From Treponema sp. (GTDB taxonomy: Bacteria > Spirochaetota > Spirochaetia > Treponematales > Treponemataceae), in the NCBI GenBank assembly GCA_017484285.1, contig JAFUTH010000003.1:186001-250000 (forward strand): 64,000 bases of DNA, given 5' to 3'. The notes beneath the pieces are model-generated. The model saw only the letters and a program-made list of their open reading frames with translations, ran no database searches and was not told the DNA's origin. The position numbers were made by a program, and so were the translations under genes. The first letter of the stretch is position 1. Every line of letters begins with the position of its first letter. Positions 1-8,260 of the stretch are shown piece after piece.

Positions 1-358
1 CGGGCGCAGAAGTGACTTTAAAATCCGCCCCCAACTCATGCGCCGTGATTTCGGCGAGCGTGGTTTTCCCCAAGCCCGGTGGCCCGATTAAAAAAAGGTG
101 GTCGAGCGGCTCTCTGCGTTCCCGCGCCGCCTGAATAAAAACCGAAAGATTTTCCTTGATTTCTTTTTGCCCCAAAAACTCATCAAGCATCTTCGGGCGA
201 AGCGAGCCGTCAGCGTTGTCGTCATCGCTCGGCACATCAGCGCGCACAATGTTCAGATTGGAAGAATCCGCCCGCACAATGTTCAAGCTTCCCGCCGCCT
301 GCGACGCTATTTGAGAAAAATCCGTTAAATCGTCATCTTTTTGGTTATTGTATGCCAT
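1..358 (-). CDS. ruvB: Holliday junction helicase subunit RuvB (5' part, cut by window edge)
   Basis: ATPase motor of the RuvAB complex, which drives branch migration of Holliday junctions in recombination and repair. About 119 N-terminal residues are visible, starting at the ATG at 356-358. After a poorly conserved leader come the family block [11 protein letters not shown] and the Walker A motif [10 protein letters not shown] near residues 97-106. The rest, with Walker B, the sensor motifs and the winged helix, lies beyond position 1. The leader shows a near-duplicate NIVRADSSN / NIVRADVPS, an internal repeat. ruvA follows on the same strand after a 167-base gap, the usual partner arrangement. 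Identification is secure; only the length is unknown. Confidence 0.96.
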   Translation of the reverse strand, partial: MAYNNQKDDDLTDFSQIASQAAGSLNIVRADSSNLNIVRADVPSDDDNADGSLRPKMLDEFLGQKEIKENLSVFIQAARERREPLDHLFLIGPPGLGKTTLAEITAHELGADFKVTSAP

Positions 359-464
359 ATTTTTATCCAAAAGAAATCAGAAGACAGGAATGAGAAGAAA
401 AGCAGGCGTTGCGGGTGGCGTTTGAGCCCGCAGAGAGGGTAGCGACCAACGAAGTGGGCGCGTA

Positions 465-480
465 GGGGGAGACTTCCCCC
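465..480. other. short G/C hairpin between ruvB and ruvA
   Basis: GGGGGA and TCCCCC form a 6-bp stem with a 4-base loop in the ruvA-ruvB gap. There is no U-run on either side, so it is more likely an RNA processing or stability element than a terminator. The rest of the gap (359-464) holds no gene that I can support. Confidence 0.35.
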
Positions 481-491
481 GCTCAATTCCT

Positions 492-530
492 AACTTCTCA
501 CTTCTCACTTCTCATTTCTCACTTCTCACT
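492..530. repeat. TTCTCACTTC-type low-complexity direct repeat
   Basis: Five imperfect copies of an 8-base unit CTTCTCAC/CATTTCTC lie head to tail and run into the last codons of ruvA. On the minus strand this reads as GAGAAGTGAGAA units. It is one of several dispersed low-complexity families in this window that sit at gene ends. Confidence 0.6.
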
Positions 531-1167
531 GCGCCAACGCCACAATCGCCCGCCTAAACAAAATCTCCTCTTTTGCGTCGCGCGTTTTGTCTTTGAAGGC
601 GACTTCGCCGTTTTGCGGCGGCTCCTTGTTCAATTCTTCGACGAGATTTGAGATACACCCTTCCACATCGCGCTTGTCGTAGCCCATGTTTGCGAGCGCG
701 GAAACCACATCGGCATATTCGCCGCCACGGTTCACAACGACCTTTGCGCCAGGCACATCTTCATCGAGCGTGAGCTTTCCTTTGAGCGCAAGAAGCATTT
801 TCTGCGCCGTCTTTTTGCCAAGCCCCGGAATTTTTTCCAACGCCGCCAAATCGCCGCTTTCAAGGCTTTGAATGAGCTGGTCGCGCTGGATACTGCTCAT
901 GATTTTAATCGCGCTCTTTGGACCTACACCGTCAACCTTGTTCAAGTCAAAGAACAAATCGCGGTCTTTACTTGAAGCAAAGCCAAAGAGGTTCATCGCG
1001 CTGTCGGTGTGCTGCATCCAAGTGAACACACGCGCCTTTTCACCGAGATGCGGAAGGTCGTCTAAAGCTGTGTCGGGAACGATGATGTCCCATTCAATGC
1101 CGTTCGTTTCGAGAAAAAGCTTTTGCGGAAATTTGCCCGTGATTGTGCCAGAAAGAGAATTGAACAT
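526..1167 (-). CDS. ruvA: Holliday junction binding protein RuvA
   Basis: Tetrameric DNA-binding subunit that holds the four-way junction and docks RuvB. The 213-residue protein has the N-terminal OB-fold starting MFNSLSGTITGKF, two helix-hairpin-helix motifs (VDGVGPKSAIKIM near 78-90 and IPGLGKKTAQKML near 113-125) and the C-terminal domain III (EYADVVSALANMGY) that contacts RuvB. Length is normal for the family. Its ATG overlaps the stop codon of the upstream SPOR gene by one base (TAATG), which suggests translational coupling. It lies before ruvB on the same strand. Confidence 0.97.
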   Translation of the reverse strand: MFNSLSGTITGKFPQKLFLETNGIEWDIIVPDTALDDLPHLGEKARVFTWMQHTDSAMNLFGFASSKDRDLFFDLNKVDGVGPKSAIKIMSSIQRDQLIQSLESGDLAALEKIPGLGKKTAQKMLLALKGKLTLDEDVPGAKVVVNRGGEYADVVSALANMGYDKRDVEGCISNLVEELNKEPPQNGEVAFKDKTRDAKEEILFRRAIVALAQ

Positions 1168-2447
1168 TATCGAATCTTGCGCAAGAAGGCGTCTTTGAAG
1201 CCGTATGCCTTGAACTTCTCTACGACTGAACCATACTCGTCAATCGTGAGCGGACCGACCATCACCTGATATGCGCTCTTCGATGCATTCTGAACGAGCA
1301 CAATCGGGTACTTTGCCGAATACTTGTCGACGATTGACTTGATGTTTTCTGTGTTGCTCAATGAGGCAATCTGCACGTAGTAGTAACCGCTGCGCAAATT
1401 CTTGAGCGACGGAACGACGTAATTGCTCCAGTCATTTGAAACAACCGGCTTTTCTTCAACAACGGGAGCGGGAACTGGCTCTGGAGCGACAACCGGTGCT
1501 TCTTCTGCAACAGGTGCGCTCTCTGCAACCGGCGCTTCCTCAACGACCGGTGGATTTGGCTCTGCGGGAACGAGGATAATCGGCTGATATGAGTCAACTT
1601 CTTCTTCCTCTGCGGCGACCTCAACTTCCGGCTCTTCGGCAGGAACTTCTTCGACAACTTCAACAGGAGCAGTCTCGGCAGGAACGAGGATAACCGGCTG
1701 CAACGGCTCAGGCTGTTCCTCTTCCGCAGGAGCTTCTTCTTCCACTTTCTCAAGTTTTTCTTCCGGAATCGGCGGAACTTCTTCAATCACGGGCTGCAAC
1801 GGCTCTGATTCTTCACGCGGAGCAATCTCTTCAACTGGCGTTTCTTCAACGACTTCCGCAGGCGTTTCTTCGGCAGGAGCTTCGGGAAGTTCTTCTGGAA
1901 CAGCAGGAACTTCTTCGATGGCTTCAGCCGGAGCTTCTTCCTCTGGAACAGCAGGCGTTTCCTCAACCGCTTCAGCTGGCGCTTCTTCAGCAGTCTCTGG
2001 CTCAGGCTCAGCAGGCGTCTCCTCGACGTTTTCATCTTCTGTCTCAGCAGGGCTTTCCTCAATCTCAGCGATGTCATCACCCTCAGACAACACGGCAGAA
2101 CCGCTCGCATTTTCATCAAGGCTTCCGGCACGCTTCGTCAGTTTTACCTGCACGTTTGAGTTCGGCTTAATCCGCAAGCCTTCCGCAGCCTCGGGAGAAA
2201 GGAGAATCGCGACGCCCTCGCTCGGGTCAATCGCGCCGAGAATGAGCACGTCGACCGAACTTCCCGTCGCAGGATTCGTCACCGTCACGCTGTCGCCCGG
2301 CAGATACCCGACGGTACGCGCAAAGAGACCGCGCGGCATCGTTCCGCTGTCAGCGACAACCGCACGACCGTCAAGAGAAGGACGCGCTGCGGCAAACAAG
2401 GTCGCAACCGTAAAAATTGTCAAAATAAAGAATGTAATTTTTTTCAT
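1167..2447 (-). CDS. Secreted protein with Glu/Pro/Ala-rich linker and C-terminal SPOR domain
   Basis: SPOR domains bind denuded peptidoglycan glycan strands and often localise proteins to the septum. The 426-residue protein starts with a clear signal peptide (MKKITFFILTIFTVATLFAA), followed by a globular part to about residue 110, a low-complexity acidic linker of degenerate EEAPAE/EETPAE repeats to about 335, and a SPOR-like C-terminus (GYYYVQIASLSNTENIKSIV, then VMVGPLT). The linker is unusually long and repetitive and could vary in length by recombination. It is coupled to ruvA downstream by a one-base overlap. The peptidoglycan role is inferred from the domain only. Confidence 0.8.
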   Translation of the reverse strand: MKKITFFILTIFTVATLFAAARPSLDGRAVVADSGTMPRGLFARTVGYLPGDSVTVTNPATGSSVDVLILGAIDPSEGVAILLSPEAAEGLRIKPNSNVQVKLTKRAGSLDENASGSAVLSEGDDIAEIEESPAETEDENVEETPAEPEPETAEEAPAEAVEETPAVPEEEAPAEAIEEVPAVPEELPEAPAEETPAEVVEETPVEEIAPREESEPLQPVIEEVPPIPEEKLEKVEEEAPAEEEQPEPLQPVILVPAETAPVEVVEEVPAEEPEVEVAAEEEEVDSYQPIILVPAEPNPPVVEEAPVAESAPVAEEAPVVAPEPVPAPVVEEKPVVSNDWSNYVVPSLKNLRSGYYYVQIASLSNTENIKSIVDKYSAKYPIVLVQNASKSAYQVMVGPLTIDEYGSVVEKFKAYGFKDAFLRKIR

Positions 2448-2459
2448 AGATCCCCTCTT

Positions 2460-2981
2460 TTATCGATACTTCATCTGAGTGTTGATTTGATACGCAACCA
2501 AGCCGGCGAACTGAGCCAAGCCCAGCTCATTGTTGTTCTTTGAGGTTGCTTTTTCCGGATGCGCGCTGCCCTCAAAGATTTCGACACCCGTCGAAACAGC
2601 ATACGCTTTCCACTGTACGTTTTTAATATTCTCAAGCAAAAAGGCTTCGGGATTTGACGTATCGCTCGTGTTGTAAATGAGTTCCACCCGGACGAGCACA
2701 TCCATGCCGCCCTCACGATTTTCTTTCAGCGAAGCGGTGAGCGCGCTCCGATTTTTTTCATCGGTGTCGCTAATCCACACGGGAGAACTTGAGACGATAT
2801 TTCCTGTGTCAAAGAAATAATCCGTGATACTCTGCTCAAAGAGATACGATGTTGCCCAGATTTTTTCCTGCCCCGGATTATTCTGAATAATCTGAATCGA
2901 AAGCGATTTTGCGTTCGCCACCGACACACAGAGCGAAGAAACCAAGAGGAAAAAAATCGATATTACCCACCTTTTATTCAT
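2460..2981 (-). CDS. Exported protein of unknown function
   Basis: The protein has 173 residues from the ATG at 2979-2981, which has CGGGG 5 bases upstream. A longer reading would need a GTG at 3005 and would put eight polar residues before the signal peptide. The signal peptide MNKRWVISIFFLLVSSLCVSVANA is followed by a soluble alpha/beta-looking region (SLSIQIIQNNPGQEKIWATS) with no lipobox and no family I recognise. It lies 12 bases upstream of the SPOR gene on the same strand and is probably cotranscribed with it and ruvAB, so an envelope role is plausible but unproven. Confidence 0.6.
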   Translation of the reverse strand: MNKRWVISIFFLLVSSLCVSVANAKSLSIQIIQNNPGQEKIWATSYLFEQSITDYFFDTGNIVSSSPVWISDTDEKNRSALTASLKENREGGMDVLVRVELIYNTSDTSNPEAFLLENIKNVQWKAYAVSTGVEIFEGSAHPEKATSKNNNELGLAQFAGLVAYQINTQMKYR

Positions 2982-3040
2982 AAAAACCCCGACAGTTTTT
3001 TTCACTGTCTTTATGAATATCGGAATCTGAAAAAAAAAGT

Positions 3041-3769
3041 TTAAGGAAATGGAAAATTGAGAGTTGAAAATTGAAAATATTCAGGCAGTTCAATTTCAAA
3101 TACGCGTGTTTTTCCGTCGTCTGTGGGAATCGTGAGACGGCTCGAACATAACAGAAGATTTTTGATTTTGAGCGTTTTTTTGGCGAGTTTGTTGAGTTTG
3201 AAAGCACCGTGCTTGTCGTCACCGCAGATTGGTGCGCCCACGCTCGCAAGGTGGATTCGGATTTGGTGCATGCGCCCCGTTCCGAGTTTTAGATGGATTT
3301 TTGAGAGCGTAAGCGGAACGAGTTTGCTTGCTTCTTCTTCGGGGTTGTCAGAAAAAACAGGCACTTCAATCGTTTTTACGTCTTCCACGGTAAAGTTCGT
3401 TACCGCGCTCTGCTCCAGCGATTTTTTTCCGTTTTTTTTGACGAGCGTTCCCGAAATCGTGCCGGATTTTTGTTTTTTTCCGTTGATGACAGGCTCTCCG
3501 AAACAAATTGCCGTGTATTCTTTTTGAACCTGCTTTGACGCGATTAACTCAATCCACGTTGCCGCCGCCTTTGCGTTCTTCGCCACGACCATAAGACCGC
3601 ACGTTTCCTTGTCGAGACGGTGCACGAGATGAACTTTGAATCCGACCTGCTTTGCAAATTCTTCGTCGAGCGGATGGCTCACCCCTTGCCCGCCCTGCAC
3701 GCTCATGCCCGCCGGCTTATTGATGATAAAAATCTCATCGTTTTCAAACAGAATCGGAATCTCGGTCAT
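3041..3769 (-). CDS. RluA-family RNA pseudouridine synthase
   Basis: Converts specific uridines in rRNA or tRNA to pseudouridine. The 242-residue protein carries the RluA-family signature HLVHRLDKETCGLMV with the catalytic Asp near residue 53, the upstream IINKPAGMSVQ block, and the RNA-binding block GRMHQIRIHLASVGAPICGD. There is no N-terminal S4 domain, so it resembles TruC/RluA-size members; the target RNA cannot be told. The ATG at 3767-3769 is preferred over a TTG at 3775. The last residues (FQFSTLNFP) are encoded by a copy of a dispersed ATTGAAAA-type repeat, so the C-terminus has been remade by repeat sequence. Confidence 0.88.
   Translation of the reverse strand: MTEIPILFENDEIFIINKPAGMSVQGGQGVSHPLDEEFAKQVGFKVHLVHRLDKETCGLMVVAKNAKAAATWIELIASKQVQKEYTAICFGEPVINGKKQKSGTISGTLVKKNGKKSLEQSAVTNFTVEDVKTIEVPVFSDNPEEEASKLVPLTLSKIHLKLGTGRMHQIRIHLASVGAPICGDDKHGAFKLNKLAKKTLKIKNLLLCSSRLTIPTDDGKTRVFEIELPEYFQFSTLNFPFP
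3045..3082. repeat. ATTGAAAA/GGAAAATTG low-complexity dispersed repeat, copy 1
   Basis: Reads GGAAATGGAAAATTGAGAG, then GTTGAAAATTGAAAA. Similar copies lie near 3786-3815, 15151-15180, 16318-16350, 30591-30622 and 31120-31155. Here it encodes the final residues of the pseudouridine synthase on the opposite strand. Confidence 0.6.
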
Positions 3770-3785
3770 GCGCAAATCTTACTAA

Positions 3786-3815
3786 AAAAAATGAAAATTG
3801 AAAACGGAAAATGTA
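3786..3815. repeat. ATTGAAAAC/GGAAAATG dispersed repeat, copy 2
   Basis: AAATGAAAATTGAAAACGG followed by AAAATG, lying between divergent genes. It contributes a possible TTGAAA -35 box (3798-3803) for the downstream plus-strand gene. Confidence 0.6.
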
Positions 3816-3822
3816 AATTTGT

Positions 3823-3830
3823 GCTATACT
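3823..3830 (+). promoter_or_regulatory. extended -10 promoter of the transglutaminase-like gene
   Basis: GCTATACT with a TG two bases before TATACT (3825-3830) matches an extended -10. The ATG lies only 6 bases further on, so the predicted transcript would start at or next to the start codon. There is no Shine-Dalgarno sequence between. The tRNA promoter at 5057-5064 has almost the same core (TTGTGCTATAGT). Confidence 0.5.
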
Positions 3831-3836
3831 TCTCTC

Positions 3837-5027
3837 ATGCGTAAAATTCTCGTTTTTATCACAGCAGTTTTTTTCTCGGTCTCTGCGTTCTCAGAAATCA
3901 TCACGTCGGAGAAGTTCAATTACTCAATCGACTTTCCCGAGGGCTACCAGATTCTCGACATGGAGCAGGACGAAACAACGGTCATTTTTAAGAACAAATA
4001 CCTCGACGCTCATGCGCTCATTAAAGTGTGGGAGAATTCCAAATTTTCTTCTTCGATGAACGCGCTCAAAGACACGCTCGGTCGGCTCAAAGCCACTTCC
4101 GACTATTCCGAGGCAGTCTGGCGACGGCAAAAATGCGCGATTGCCACGTTTGAAAGCGCGATGCTGCTCCCCGATTCTCAAGCGCAAGGCTGGGCGGCGT
4201 GCATCCCGCTTCCGCAGAAAAAAGGCTATCTCACGATTCTTTCGTATTCGCCCAAAGCCGTGTTTGAAGATTTGAACCAAGTGCTTGTCTCGCTCATAGA
4301 TTCAGTTTTGATTGACGCGGGAAGTTTCCGCGAGCCGGGCTTGATTACCGCTGCGTTCTATCCGCGGAAGAGCGCGAAGCCGATTACGCTCTCGATTGAC
4401 TCGCACACCGTTGCCACGCAGATTGATTCCGTTGACGCAGAGGCGAGCCAATTCGTGATTGACCGAGAATTCGCCGTTTTCTCGTTTTACGCGGCGAACA
4501 ATCTCCCCGAAATGTTTGACGCATGGGTGCGCTTTTACCGCCTGCTCGCCCGTGACTCAATGGAGCGCGTAAAAAAAGTCTCGTTCGACATCTACACCGC
4601 CCTAAAAGACGACTGCGAGAAAAAAGACACGGAAAATCCCGACGCCGCGCTCGCGCAAGCCCTGCTCTACTGGGCGCAAGACTTCAACTACGAGCGAAAA
4701 TCTTCCACCTACGACAAAGCCGACATCGAAAGCATTCCCGCGATTTTGGAAGGCGGCTCAAGCGACTGTGACGGCCGCTCACTCCTTCTCATGTGCATCT
4801 TAAAGAATTGCTCGGTTGACAGCTGCATGTTTATCTCAGCGCAGTACAGCCACGCGCTTTTGGGAGTCTGCTTCCCCGACAAGCAGGGGCAAACGATTAA
4901 AGTTGACGACGGCTTAGCCGGAAAAGAATATCTCGTGGGCGAAACCACCGCAAAAAATCTCACTCTGGGAATGATGCCCGCAAGCATGACAGACAGAAAG
5001 AACTGGCTTCCCGTGGAGCTTCCGTAA
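3837..5027 (+). CDS. Secreted transglutaminase-like (papain-fold) protein
   Basis: The protein has 396 residues starting with MRKILVFITAVFFSVSAFS, a cleavable signal peptide. The C-terminal half has the layout of a transglutaminase-like core: a Cys in GGSSDCDGRSLLLMCIL, a His in QYSHALLGV, and an Asp in IKVDDG, in the order Cys-His-Asp. The N-terminal half (about 20-180) has no family I recognise. Such proteins act as cysteine peptidases or amidases, or serve as inactive scaffolds; the substrate is unknown. I chose the ATG at 3837 because the in-frame TTG at 3798 lies in the dispersed repeat and would bury the signal peptide. The gene may be leaderless. Confidence 0.75.
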   Translation: MRKILVFITAVFFSVSAFSEIITSEKFNYSIDFPEGYQILDMEQDETTVIFKNKYLDAHALIKVWENSKFSSSMNALKDTLGRLKATSDYSEAVWRRQKCAIATFESAMLLPDSQAQGWAACIPLPQKKGYLTILSYSPKAVFEDLNQVLVSLIDSVLIDAGSFREPGLITAAFYPRKSAKPITLSIDSHTVATQIDSVDAEASQFVIDREFAVFSFYAANNLPEMFDAWVRFYRLLARDSMERVKKVSFDIYTALKDDCEKKDTENPDAALAQALLYWAQDFNYERKSSTYDKADIESIPAILEGGSSDCDGRSLLLMCILKNCSVDSCMFISAQYSHALLGVCFPDKQGQTIKVDDGLAGKEYLVGETTAKNLTLGMMPASMTDRKNWLPVELP

Positions 5028-5077
5028 AAACCTACTTCCCACAAATCGAAAATTGTGCTATAGTCTTTTCTACAAAT

Positions 5078-5151
5078 CGGGTTATAGCGCAGTTGGTTAG
5101 CGTACTTGTCTGGGGGGCAAGGGGTCGCCGATTCGAGTTCGGCTAACCCGA
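5078..5151 (+). tRNA. tRNA-Pro (anticodon GGG)
   Basis: A full cloverleaf can be folded by eye: acceptor CGGGTTA/TAACCCG, D arm with AGTTGGTTAGC, anticodon stem CTTGT/GCAAG around loop CTGGGGG, so the anticodon at 5112-5114 is GGG, and T arm with GATTCGAGTTC. The discriminator base is A and no CCA is encoded. An extended -10 (TGCTATAGT, ending at 5064) lies just upstream and an intrinsic terminator just downstream, so it is a single-gene unit. Confidence 0.95.
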
Positions 5152-5155
5152 CTTT

Positions 5156-5187
5156 AAGCGAGTTTCTTCGGAGGCTCGCTTTTTTTA
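5156..5187 (+). terminator. intrinsic terminator of tRNA-Pro
   Basis: AAGCGAG at 5156-5162 pairs with CTCGCTT at 5175-5181, followed by a run of T (5180-5186). Confidence 0.85.
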
Positions 5188-5220
5188 TTTATATCTGTGC
5201 TAATCTGTGGATAAAAAAAG
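5188..5220. repeat. half copy of the ATCTGTG dispersed repeat
   Basis: ATATCTGTGCTAATCTGTGG followed by AT matches the right end of the complete elements at 35022-35145 and 39536-39654. The left inverted arm is missing here. It lies between the tRNA terminator and secA. Confidence 0.6.
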
Positions 5221-5245
5221 ATAATTTCGTTATATTTATAGAACT

Positions 5246-8026
5246 ATGTTAGACAAAGTTTTATCCGTTATTTTTGGCTCGCAGAATGAGCGCGATGTTA
5301 AAAAGTTACTTCCCATCGTAAAGGCAATCAACGACAAAGAAGAATGGGCAAAATCCTTGCCCGCTGAAGAATACCCCAAGCAGACGCAGATTTTTAAAGA
5401 GCGGCTTTCCAAAGGCGAAACGCTCGACGACATTCTCCCCGAAGCGTTCGCACTCTGCCGTGAAGCAGCAGCGCGTGTGCGTGGCGAGCGGGCGTATGAT
5501 GTTCAGCTCATGGGCTCAATCAACTTGCATCAGGGGAAAATCACCGAAATGAAAACGGGTGAAGGTAAAACGCTCGTTGCGGTTGCTCCCGCCTATCTCA
5601 ATTCGCTTTCGGGAAAGGGCGTGCATGTCGTTACCGTAAACGATTACCTTGCCGAGCGCGATGCCAACACGATGCGACCCGTTTTCTCGTATCTCGGCGT
5701 TACGGTCGGAACGATTCTGTCTAACATGGACAATGCTGTCCGAAAAGAAAACTACAACTGCGACATCACTTATGGAACGAACAACGAATTCGGCTTTGAC
5801 TACCTTCGCGACAACATGCAGATTGAGATGGCTCGCAAGGTTCAGCGAGGTTTCAACTATTGTATCGTTGACGAAATTGACTCTATTTTGATTGATGAGG
5901 CCAGAACTCCGCTCATTATTTCGGGCGCGGGCGAGGACGACACTTTCAAATTCTACGAGGTCGATAAATATGTCGATTTGTTTGAGGAAGCCGAAAAAGA
6001 CCCGAAAACTGATGACTATTATGACGAAGTCGAAATGACTCCAGAAGAACGCGCGGCTCTCAAAGGCGACTACAAAATCGATGAAAAATCAAAGCGAGTC
6101 TCTTTCACCGACAAGGGCATGAACAAAATCGACTCAATCCTTCATCAGCACAATTTGATTACCCCCGAAAGCACGGTTTTTGACGAAGAAAATTTTGAGT
6201 ATGTGCACTATTTCACTCAGGCAATCCGAGCGCACCGTTTGTACAACAAAGATGATGAATATGTCGTGCGAGACGGAAAGGTTGAGATTGTCGATGAATT
6301 CACGGGTCGTATTCTTGAAGGACGCCGCTATTCAGACGGGCTTCATCAGGCTATCGAAGCAAAAGAGCATGTCAAAATCGCACAGCGAAACCGCACGATG
6401 GCGACCGTCACCTTCCAGAATTTCTTCCGCATGTACACTAAGCTTTCAGGCATGACGGGTACGGCGGCAACCGAGGCGGTTGAATTCCAGAAAATCTACA
6501 AATTGGACTGCGTTGTCATTCCCACGAATCTTCCTGTTGCCCGCGTTGACGAGCAGGATGAAGTGTATCTCAACGAAAGCGACAAATGGAACGCAATCGT
6601 CAAGGAAATTCGTGAGGCGCACACGAAAGGTCAGCCTGTTCTGGTCGGTACGGTCTCGGTCGAAAAATCCGAGCATCTTTCAGCCCTTCTCACGCGAAAC
6701 GGAATCAAGCACGAGGTTTTGAACGCAAAGAACCATGCGCGCGAGGCTTTGATTATCGCTGAGGCGGGCGCAAAAGGCGCGGTCACTGTGGCGACTAACA
6801 TGGCTGGTCGTGGTACTGATATTAAACTTGGCGGAAGTTATGAGCAGCGGGCGTTGAGCCGAGTCGGAACGGAAGCCACTCCCGAAGAATATCAGGCGGC
6901 GGTCAAAGCCGAAAAGGAAAAGTGGCAGAAAGACTACGAAGAAGTGAAGGCACTCGGCGGCTTGTATGTCATCGGTTCAGAACGACACGAATCTCGCCGA
7001 ATCGACAATCAGCTCCGCGGTCGTTCAGGACGACAGGGCGACCCAGGAAGAAGTAAATTCTTCATCTCTATGGACGATGACTTGATGCGACTCTTTGGTG
7101 GCGACCGAATGAAGAACATCATGACACGAATCGGCATGGAGCCGGGCGAGCCGATTTATCACCCGTGGCTTACAAAGGGAATCGAAAAGGCTCAGAAAAA
7201 GGTCGAAGAGCGAAACTTTGAAATCCGAAAGAATTTGATTGACTACGACGATGTTCTGAACGAACAGCGCGAATTCATCTATCAGCAGCGCGACTCAATC
7301 CTCGAAGACGAGAATTTGAGCGAGCGAATCATGACCACGGCAAAAGACTACCTCGACGACTGGTTCTTTGCCTACGAAAAGCACGGAAGAAAGAGCGCAC
7401 AGGCTCAAAAAGAACTTGCCGAGAACATTAAGACAAACTTCGGCGTAATGTTGCCGCCCGAAATGCTTGTTGAAGAAAAAGTGCTTTCGCTTTTGCAGAA
7501 CGACATCACCGAAAAGGAAACGCTCGTCGGTCACGAGCAGTTTAATATGTTCATCCGCTACCAGTACATTCAGGCAATCGACCGAAAATGGCTCGACCAG
7601 CTTGAATTCTTGGACAGTCTTCGTGAGGCAGTACACTTGCGTGGCTACGGTCAGCACAACCCGCTCACTGAATACAAAATCGACGGCTTCAACCAGTTCG
7701 ACGCGATGATAGAAAAAATCCGAATCGAAATCGCAGGTCGCGTGTTCAAAGTGCGCATCCAAATAAATCCCGCACCACAGGCTCCGCGCCAGGCAATGCA
7801 GGGTAACGCCCAGCATTCAGAAGCACAGAGCATGAGCCAACAAGCCGCCGCACAGGGAAGAGGAGCGGCAATGGCGAGAAACGCGCAAGCTGCCGCAGGT
7901 CGCACGATGGCGGGAGCGAGCACCGGTCAGAGCGTCACCGTTGTGCGCACCGGTCCTAAAATCGGCAGAAACGACCCGTGCCCGTGCGGTTCTGGGAAAA
8001 AGTACAAGAATTGTCACGGAAGATAG
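5246..8026 (+). CDS. secA: Preprotein translocase ATPase SecA
   Basis: Motor ATPase that pushes unfolded preproteins through SecYEG. The 926-residue protein has Walker A in [11 protein letters not shown] (near 100), the helicase block [17 protein letters not shown], the preprotein cross-linking domain, [13 protein letters not shown] motif [15 protein letters not shown], and the arginine-finger block [14 protein letters not shown]. The C-terminus ends in the zinc-binding SEC-C motif [14 protein letters not shown] after a low-complexity Gln/Ala-rich linker. Length is normal. A TATATT box ends 9 bases before the ATG and I see no Shine-Dalgarno sequence, so the leader is very short or absent. Confidence 0.98.
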   Translation: MLDKVLSVIFGSQNERDVKKLLPIVKAINDKEEWAKSLPAEEYPKQTQIFKERLSKGETLDDILPEAFALCREAAARVRGERAYDVQLMGSINLHQGKITEMKTGEGKTLVAVAPAYLNSLSGKGVHVVTVNDYLAERDANTMRPVFSYLGVTVGTILSNMDNAVRKENYNCDITYGTNNEFGFDYLRDNMQIEMARKVQRGFNYCIVDEIDSILIDEARTPLIISGAGEDDTFKFYEVDKYVDLFEEAEKDPKTDDYYDEVEMTPEERAALKGDYKIDEKSKRVSFTDKGMNKIDSILHQHNLITPESTVFDEENFEYVHYFTQAIRAHRLYNKDDEYVVRDGKVEIVDEFTGRILEGRRYSDGLHQAIEAKEHVKIAQRNRTMATVTFQNFFRMYTKLSGMTGTAATEAVEFQKIYKLDCVVIPTNLPVARVDEQDEVYLNESDKWNAIVKEIREAHTKGQPVLVGTVSVEKSEHLSALLTRNGIKHEVLNAKNHAREALIIAEAGAKGAVTVATNMAGRGTDIKLGGSYEQRALSRVGTEATPEEYQAAVKAEKEKWQKDYEEVKALGGLYVIGSERHESRRIDNQLRGRSGRQGDPGRSKFFISMDDDLMRLFGGDRMKNIMTRIGMEPGEPIYHPWLTKGIEKAQKKVEERNFEIRKNLIDYDDVLNEQREFIYQQRDSILEDENLSERIMTTAKDYLDDWFFAYEKHGRKSAQAQKELAENIKTNFGVMLPPEMLVEEKVLSLLQNDITEKETLVGHEQFNMFIRYQYIQAIDRKWLDQLEFLDSLREAVHLRGYGQHNPLTEYKIDGFNQFDAMIEKIRIEIAGRVFKVRIQINPAPQAPRQAMQGNAQHSEAQSMSQQAAAQGRGAAMARNAQAAAGRTMAGASTGQSVTVVRTGPKIGRNDPCPCGSGKKYKNCHGR

Positions 8027-8033
8027 TTTGCTA

Positions 8034-8125
8034 ATTCATTAGGATGCACAAGATAAAAAGGATTAAATGGATATTTTTAAATTTCATCCTAATTTATCCC
8101 TTGAATCCTGTTTATCCTATTGACT
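8034..8125. repeat. TTTATCC-type palindromic dispersed repeat
   Basis: The left arm AGATAAAAAGGATT (about 8050-8063) is nearly complementary to the right arm AATCCTGTTTATCC (about 8103-8116), with further weak pairing between ATGGAT and ATCC. It follows the secA stop codon closely. It has the same layout as the CTCTGTG and ATCTGTG elements: opposed arms of a repeated word around an AT-rich middle. Confidence 0.55.
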
Positions 8126-8201
8126 TTGTGGGACTTTGGGGCTTTGCCCATTAGTTCCGATTTTTTTGACAATCAATATAGCCACGAAAGTGCAAATATC
8201 A

Positions 8202-8253
8202 CGATTTTATCTCCCTAAGTATGCGAAAAAAGGTAGTTAGGGAGATAAAATCG
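8202..8253. terminator. 17-bp perfect inverted repeat between convergent genes
   Basis: CGATTTTATCTCCCTAA at 8202-8218 is the exact reverse complement of 8237-8253, with an 18-base loop. It lies between the ends of secA (+) and the LRR lipoprotein gene (-), where a bidirectional terminator is expected. There is no good U-run on either strand, so it may instead be a 3' stability hairpin or the footprint of a mobile palindrome. Confidence 0.55.
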
Positions 8254-8260
8254 CGGTTCT

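Noticed and set aside
1358..2131. Minus-strand ORFs of 142 and 114 residues rich in Lys, Arg and Ser
   Set aside because: Out-of-frame readings of the Glu/Pro/Ala repeat linker of the SPOR protein gene.
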